Below, piece by piece: positions 25,823 to 29,462 of a stretch of 29,462 nt of DNA. Location of the stretch: contig NVXI01000001.1 of the NCBI GenBank assembly GCA_002747015.1, positions 374,007 through 403,468 of the forward strand, written 5' to 3'. The stretch's first letter is position 1, and each line of letters begins with the position of its first letter. Below the pieces are notes generated by a model that was given only the letters and a program-made list of their open reading frames with translations, searched no databases and was not told where the DNA came from. Origin of the DNA: Zetaproteobacteria bacterium. Its GTDB lineage: Bacteria; Pseudomonadota; Alphaproteobacteria; Micavibrionales; Micavibrionaceae. A program made the position numbers and the translations under genes.

Positions 25823-25843
25823 CTATATAGAAGATAAAACTTC

Positions 25844-27262
25844 TTATCCTTTAATATGAAGGTTACTTAATTCACGACTAATTGTTTCGAACACATCAAT
25901 CAAGTCTGACTGGTTCGGCGCATCATGGTAATAATCCTCCGACGTTGCGCATTCGCGGTAAAAGTTTTTGGTATTTTCATCAACACCAGAATAGAATGTC
26001 ACCGTATAAATGATAACCCCATCCTCTTTCAAATTATTACAAACATCGGCAAAACGATTATTCAAATCACCTGGCGTGATATTATGATCTTGCGTTGGCC
26101 CATAAGTGGAATAGCGATAATGCATCGTATTCACCCCGTCCGTCATCATCACAACCGCCTTACGCCAGTATTCGTTTGACCATTCAACGCCCTCCTCAAA
26201 GGGAGCTTCCGGCGAAATAACCCTATATCCCCAAACCATCCCATAGTTACCGTAAGTATAACCATCAGCCGTCATCGTATCGATAGAGTTCCTCAACTCC
26301 GTCGGACTAGTGACAAGTGGTGTTAACGGCGTTTTAGGACAATAATAGTTAGGCTTTTTCTTAACATAGTAATATTTCACACCATTGTCCCAATACGAAC
26401 CCAAATGACAATATGGGTCATCATTACTATCCAGACAATAACGATACATATCCCACGGACCTGAATGATTTGTTGTATCTGCCGGATAATCATGTGCCAA
26501 TACACACCCCATCCAATCATAGTTATTAGAAGATGTCGTATAAGGAATAGAATGAGGATTATTGACGAATGACGCACCATAGTAGTCACCATTCTTATCC
26601 TCACCTAACCCATATGGCCCCACATTTACAGAAGAACTATAAGGAACAAGGCCAATTTTAATATAATCCGTATCACGCGTTGCCATACTATCAAGATCAG
26701 CCGGATTTGCAGCCGCCCCCTCATCAGTATCAATCCCATACATGATATAAACAAAATTCGCCGCCGCAGCACGCAGCGCAGCAATATTATTATTCGTATT
26801 CATAGAGCCGGTGTTATCCATCACCAGAACAACCTCTATCCCTTGAACTTCACGGATAACCGTTGTTGAGGCCTCTACATCAATCACGCTAATACCCAAC
26901 ACAGACAAAAACAAAGTATTATATTTCGCCGTCCCGCTCACCCGAACCTCATCCCCAACGATAACAACGCTAGGCGTAAATGTGATACCCAGTTCAGACG
27001 CTGGATAATTTGCTTCAAAGAAAGCAATCACTTTTTGCTCAATCAACGCCGCGTCCGTGGATGATGCCGCCGCCGCCAATGCCGCCGCATCCAGTGCTTG
27101 TGCCAACCGCTGTTGCACCAAATATGCCCGCGAATAATCCAAAGACATACCAACAACCCCAACCAAAACAGGCAGCATAATACCAAACATCAACGCAATC
27201 GCGCCGGACTTTCCGGACCAATACTTATGAATATTATCCCACATATTCCCCACCTGTTTCAT
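25844..27262 (-). CDS. tadG: TadG-type protein with von Willebrand A domain
   Basis: About 472 residues. I place the start at the ATG at 27262, because an AAAGGA lies seven or so bases before it; an ATG five codons upstream lacks one. The N-terminal TadE/TadG segment GAIALMFGIMLPVLVGVVGMSLDYSRAY anchors the protein in the inner membrane, followed by an alanine-rich helix. The VWA domain begins near residue 145 with VVLVMDNTGSM, a DxTxS version of the MIDAS metal site; VVMMTDGVN lies near residue 390. A tyrosine/cysteine-rich insertion (residues 230-320) sits between them. TadG-type proteins belong to the periplasmic pilus assembly apparatus. It follows two TadE-like genes; its 3' end has a decayed copy at 24954-25006. 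Confidence 0.9.
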   Translation of the reverse strand: MKQVGNMWDNIHKYWSGKSGAIALMFGIMLPVLVGVVGMSLDYSRAYLVQQRLAQALDAAALAAAASSTDAALIEQKVIAFFEANYPASELGITFTPSVVIVGDEVRVSGTAKYNTLFLSVLGISVIDVEASTTVIREVQGIEVVLVMDNTGSMNTNNNIAALRAAAANFVYIMYGIDTDEGAAANPADLDSMATRDTDYIKIGLVPYSSSVNVGPYGLGEDKNGDYYGASFVNNPHSIPYTTSSNNYDWMGCVLAHDYPADTTNHSGPWDMYRYCLDSNDDPYCHLGSYWDNGVKYYYVKKKPNYYCPKTPLTPLVTSPTELRNSIDTMTADGYTYGNYGMVWGYRVISPEAPFEEGVEWSNEYWRKAVVMMTDGVNTMHYRYSTYGPTQDHNITPGDLNNRFADVCNNLKEDGVIIYTVTFYSGVDENTKNFYRECATSEDYYHDAPNQSDLIDVFETISRELSNLHIKG

Positions 27263-27310
27263 AACATTTCCTTTCATTTATTTATAACCAAACATCTCAG
27301 TAAGGTCTCT

Positions 27311-27841
27311 TTACTCATGCGTAATAACTGGCGTTCTGCGCCCGCGACTAAACGCAACCTCACGCATTGTAAATGAACCAGAGATAAAACTTGCAAATAA
27401 TGGCGTATACACATATTCAACAGACACCATAACAACGCCCTCATCCTCATCTTCCAATGCACTTACCGCTGTAAGAGCATCAGGAATAGAACCCATATTG
27501 ACCGTCTCCCGCCACACGATTGAACTATTTGCATCCTCATCAAAGCGTATGCTCACAATATCCACACCAAAACTCGTGCTATCTAATGGCTCCATTGCCA
27601 AACGACCAGCTCTTATCGCTTCATCAACATCATCCGTAGACACAATATTTTTTCGTGTAATCAAATCTGCAACAACCTGCGAAGCACGCACCGTCTTCTG
27701 ATTTGCCAAAAGCGCATTCCCTGCATCAAATACACTCAGAAAAATAGCCAGCATCAGTGGGAAAATCATCGCCGCCTCAATCGCTGCAACGCCATCTCGT
27801 CCTGTTTTCCATCTTGATAATATTTTTTTGATTTGAAACAT
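27311..27841 (-). CDS. TadE-like minor pseudopilin
   Basis: 176 residues. A short basic leader ends in RDG, followed by VAAIEAAMIFPLMLAIFLSVFDAGNAL. This is the TadE/TadF prepilin-like motif: glycine cleavage site, Glu five residues later, then a hydrophobic helix. CpaA probably processes it. The rest is a small periplasmic domain of mixed strands (VDIVSIRFDEDANSSIVWR, VVMVSVEYVYTPLF) ending in a basic RGRRTPV segment. Its ATG lies two bases after the stop of the preceding TadE-like gene, whose AGGGG end serves as its ribosome binding site, so the two are translationally coupled. TadE versus TadF cannot be decided. Confidence 0.88.
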   Translation of the reverse strand: MFQIKKILSRWKTGRDGVAAIEAAMIFPLMLAIFLSVFDAGNALLANQKTVRASQVVADLITRKNIVSTDDVDEAIRAGRLAMEPLDSTSFGVDIVSIRFDEDANSSIVWRETVNMGSIPDALTAVSALEDEDEGVVMVSVEYVYTPLFASFISGSFTMREVAFSRGRRTPVITHE

Positions 27842-27843
27842 AA

Positions 27844-28371
27844 TTATGACCCCTGGAATTCATATGGCTCTGTTTGAAGAACAATTGTGGACATAAACAA
27901 CGTCGTACCATCAGCACCATTCAAAATGGGGCCGACCAACGGTGTTATCATTGAATATCGATATGCGACGCGTATTAGAACTTTTGCATCTGAACCACCA
28001 GCATTAAATCCGGAAGTCACCATATTGCCATCCGCATCATAAACAGGATCACTAAAATCATCATAACCATCCAGTGTTGTGACCTCGATCACAACATCAT
28101 TACAATCAATCAAGACCACAGCAAATTGACAAAAAGCATCCCGAAACATTGTTTCTGGATCCTGACCTGATTGTTGAAGTTGCCCCGTTCTGATTAGACG
28201 CGCCGCCTTGCCTGTTGCGCCCTCTAGAAGGCTGGCTGATGTGAACATTAAGGAAAGCTCTATAATACCAAGACACAGCATAAGATAAGGCATCAACAAC
28301 ATACTGAATTCTATCGCCGTTGCGCCGTCGTCTCTTTTTTTCCATTTTTTAAACAATTTTTTTATTTTCAA
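27844..28371 (-). CDS. TadE-like minor pseudopilin
   Basis: About 175 residues. I prefer the TTG at 28371, which has a near-ideal AAGGTGG five bases upstream; the alternative GTG at 28380 overlaps that site. A lysine-rich leader (KIKKLFKKWKKRDDG) ends in the processing glycine, then ATAIEFSMLLMPYLMLCLGIIELSLMF gives the prepilin-like helix with Glu5. The periplasmic part has two cysteines close together (CQFAVVLIDCNDVV), probably a disulfide. A final VAYRYSMITPLVGPIL strand is typical of TadE proteins. First gene of the tadE-tadE-tadG unit, just downstream of a terminator. Confidence 0.88.
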   Translation of the reverse strand: MKIKKLFKKWKKRDDGATAIEFSMLLMPYLMLCLGIIELSLMFTSASLLEGATGKAARLIRTGQLQQSGQDPETMFRDAFCQFAVVLIDCNDVVIEVTTLDGYDDFSDPVYDADGNMVTSGFNAGGSDAKVLIRVAYRYSMITPLVGPILNGADGTTLFMSTIVLQTEPYEFQGS

Positions 28372-28424
28372 GGTACCCACCTTTTAATTTGTATTTGTTT
28401 CAAATTTGTCCTTGTTTTTACGCA

Positions 28425-28446
28425 CAAAAAAAGCGGAAAATCCGCT
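28425..28446 (-). terminator. Intrinsic terminator before the tadE unit
   Basis: On the minus strand AGCGGA-TTT-TCCGCT is followed directly by TTTTTTT, a classic form. It ends transcripts of the 28579 gene about 130 bases after its stop and insulates the tadE-tadG unit. No gene is supported at 28447-28578. Confidence 0.85.
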
Positions 28447-28578
28447 ACATGCTTTATTTGAGGATAGTCATGAATATAAAAAAACATGTACCTTTCCACT
28501 AGATCAGTCTAATACACAAAATATAAAGAAGACGTTAACAAATAAGAAAAAACCAAGAGCGCATCCACACAAACGGCG

Positions 28579-29124
28579 TCAATCGTTATCAGAGCTTTTG
28601 GAGTTCCCTGTAATACCCTCCCCCCAATGGCTAACCAAAAATTCTTGTTTTCTTTTAATCGCGCTCATCCGCCCTAGACCCTTTTGATACAGATATGAAG
28701 AAACAAGTCCCGTAACAACCCAATCAATCATATACCCAAAAGCAGCAGCAACATAAATAACCATCATAGACTGAGTATCCGTAACAATATTCATACTGGC
28801 CTCAAAGGTATTTTCCCCCGACCATAGCTTTAAAACAAACGGGATACAGCCCGCTGCATTCATCGCAGAAATAGTCGATGCACGCGCACCCCGTCGCCGA
28901 TCCCCTATAAAGAAAGCAATGACACTGGGCAACATACCAGCACCAAGCAACATCGCTGTTGGTAAAAAAGCCAAGCTCAATAGTACAAATGCGATCATGA
29001 AAACCCGTGCCTTCATGCTCATTTTACCACCAGAAGCCTTTGACTTTTTCTTCTCCTTCTCCTTCTTCCCCTTCTCCTTCTTTTCTTTTTTATCTTTTTT
29101 ATCTTTTTTATCTTTTTTCGCCAT
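28579..29124 (-). CDS. Membrane protein with lysine-rich head, unknown function
   Basis: I do not recognise a family. 181 residues. Residues 1-34 are almost all Lys, Asp, Glu and Gly in KKD/KKE steps, so a strongly basic cytoplasmic head. One or two hydrophobic segments follow (VFMIAFVLLSLAFLPTAMLL, then MLPSVIAFFIG). A short loop with RRRGARAS comes next, then FVLKLWSG and a final pair of helices (MMVIYVAAAFGYMIDWVVTGLVSSYLY). The tail is polar. The folded part, from residue 35, reads like a conserved membrane protein rather than a random frame. An AGGGGG lies nine bases before the ATG, and the gene lies 13 bases after the preceding one, so they form an operon. Its place next to the pilus genes may be incidental. 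Confidence 0.7.
   Translation of the reverse strand: MAKKDKKDKKDKKEKKEKGKKEKEKKKSKASGGKMSMKARVFMIAFVLLSLAFLPTAMLLGAGMLPSVIAFFIGDRRRGARASTISAMNAAGCIPFVLKLWSGENTFEASMNIVTDTQSMMVIYVAAAFGYMIDWVVTGLVSSYLYQKGLGRMSAIKRKQEFLVSHWGEGITGNSKSSDND
29044..29118 (+). repeat. Pyrimidine tract and three 9-bp tandem repeats
   Basis: The plus strand is pure pyrimidine for 48 bases (29044-29091), followed by three perfect copies of ATCTTTTTT (29092-29118). They encode the lysine-rich head of the 28579 gene. Copy-number change would add or remove three residues in frame; single-base slippage in the T-runs would frameshift it. Confidence 0.8.
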
Positions 29125-29137
29125 AAATAATTACCCC

Positions 29138-29462
29138 CTAAAACATCCGATGCCCTGAAAGAAACGCAAGCACAACAATAGCTGTAATAACAGTAGAGAC
29201 CAGCCATGAAACCATCGCCGCCGCATCATGCCCATTCGTTATTCCATATGTTTTTTTATTCGCAAGCTTACTATTGTACTGGTTATATTCACGCTGTAAT
29301 AATCTATACTCATTCGTCGCAATCTTAAATCCATTTTCGTCCTGTAATAACACGTTAGAATCATCAATTAAGCAGGACATAGCGATAAGATCCCCAGCCT
29401 TGGCCGCCTTTTTCACCTCATCTTGAACACGTTTTCGCGTACCTGCATGTTTGTAAACCTTA
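29138..29462 (-). CDS. Small membrane protein of unknown function, start outside window
   Basis: The frame is open to the right edge, adding about 15 residues (KVYKHAGTRKRVQDE) to the GTG at 29416, so the true start probably lies outside. No in-frame ATG occurs in the visible part. The visible 107 residues hold a helical region (VKKAAKAGDLIAMSCLIDD), a probable short coiled coil (NEYRLLQREYNQYNSKLAN) and one C-terminal membrane helix (WLVSTVITAIVVLAFLSG). This suggests a cytoplasmic domain anchored by its tail. It is followed 13 bases later by the lysine-rich membrane protein, so the two may act together. No family was recognised. Confidence 0.6.
   Translation of the reverse strand, partial: KVYKHAGTRKRVQDEVKKAAKAGDLIAMSCLIDDSNVLLQDENGFKIATNEYRLLQREYNQYNSKLANKKTYGITNGHDAAAMVSWLVSTVITAIVVLAFLSGHRMF

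Noticed and set aside
28406..28687. 93-codon plus-strand frame near the terminator
   Set aside because: Runs through the terminator hairpin and antisense to the 28579 gene; no ribosome binding site.

Overview
The window looks like a chromosomal segment of an alphaproteobacterium with a fairly AT-rich genome. Three things point there: a CpdR-type single-domain response regulator, a Tad/Flp pilus cluster in the alphaproteobacterial order (flp-cpaA-cpaB-cpaC-cpaD-cpaE-cpaF-tadB-tadC), and a TTAA-N7-TTAA site of the CtrA type upstream of the pilin gene. I cannot name a genus. No CRISPR array, intact insertion sequence, prophage or rRNA was seen.

Layout. 1-2901 (minus): glycerol catabolism, glpD followed by glpK, which runs off the left edge. 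3056-5164 (plus): a stand-alone YjbH-family exopolysaccharide/outer-membrane protein. 5205-5451: AT-rich gap. 5452-8090 (minus): an exported protein of unknown function, then an RluD-type pseudouridine synthase. 8165-9668 (plus): a GT4 glycosyltransferase and cpdR. 9724-12696 (minus): a membrane-anchored TAXI-type solute-binding protein, tRNA-Val(GAC) with an atypical C at position 33, and a SulP transporter lacking STAS. 12868-13371 (plus): a small acidic protein with NTF2-like features.

13532-28371 is the Tad pilus locus. At its left end, on the plus strand, lie a periplasmic protein with a secretin-N-like domain and a TadD-type TPR lipoprotein. Both converge on the long minus-strand cluster, across a gap that may hold a transposase relic. 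The minus-strand genes read, in transcription order: TadE-like, TadE-like, tadG, an AT-rich 1.2 kb insert, flp, cpaA, cpaB, cpaC, cpaD, cpaE, cpaF, tadB, tadC. Hairpins followed by U-runs sit after tadG, after flp and after cpaA. The cluster is therefore probably several transcription units, with flp set up for separate, high expression. The pilus machine is near complete: pilin, prepilin peptidase, secretin and accessory lipoprotein, CpaB, CpaE localisation ATPase, CpaF motor, TadB/TadC platform, minor pseudopilins, TadG and TadD.

28579-29462 (minus): two genes for small membrane proteins of unknown function, one with an extreme lysine-rich head, separated from the pilus genes by a terminator.

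Most unusual items: a decayed second copy of the tadG 3' end between flp and tadG; a perfect 22-bp palindrome and a CtrA-like site in front of flp; a bulged inverted repeat in the leader of the secretin-N-like/tadD unit; the tRNA-Val C33; and the possible IS5-type transposase remnant beside tadC. No clearly new system is proven. The best candidates for unexplored biology are the pilus accessory protein at 13532-14095 and the two membrane proteins at the right edge.
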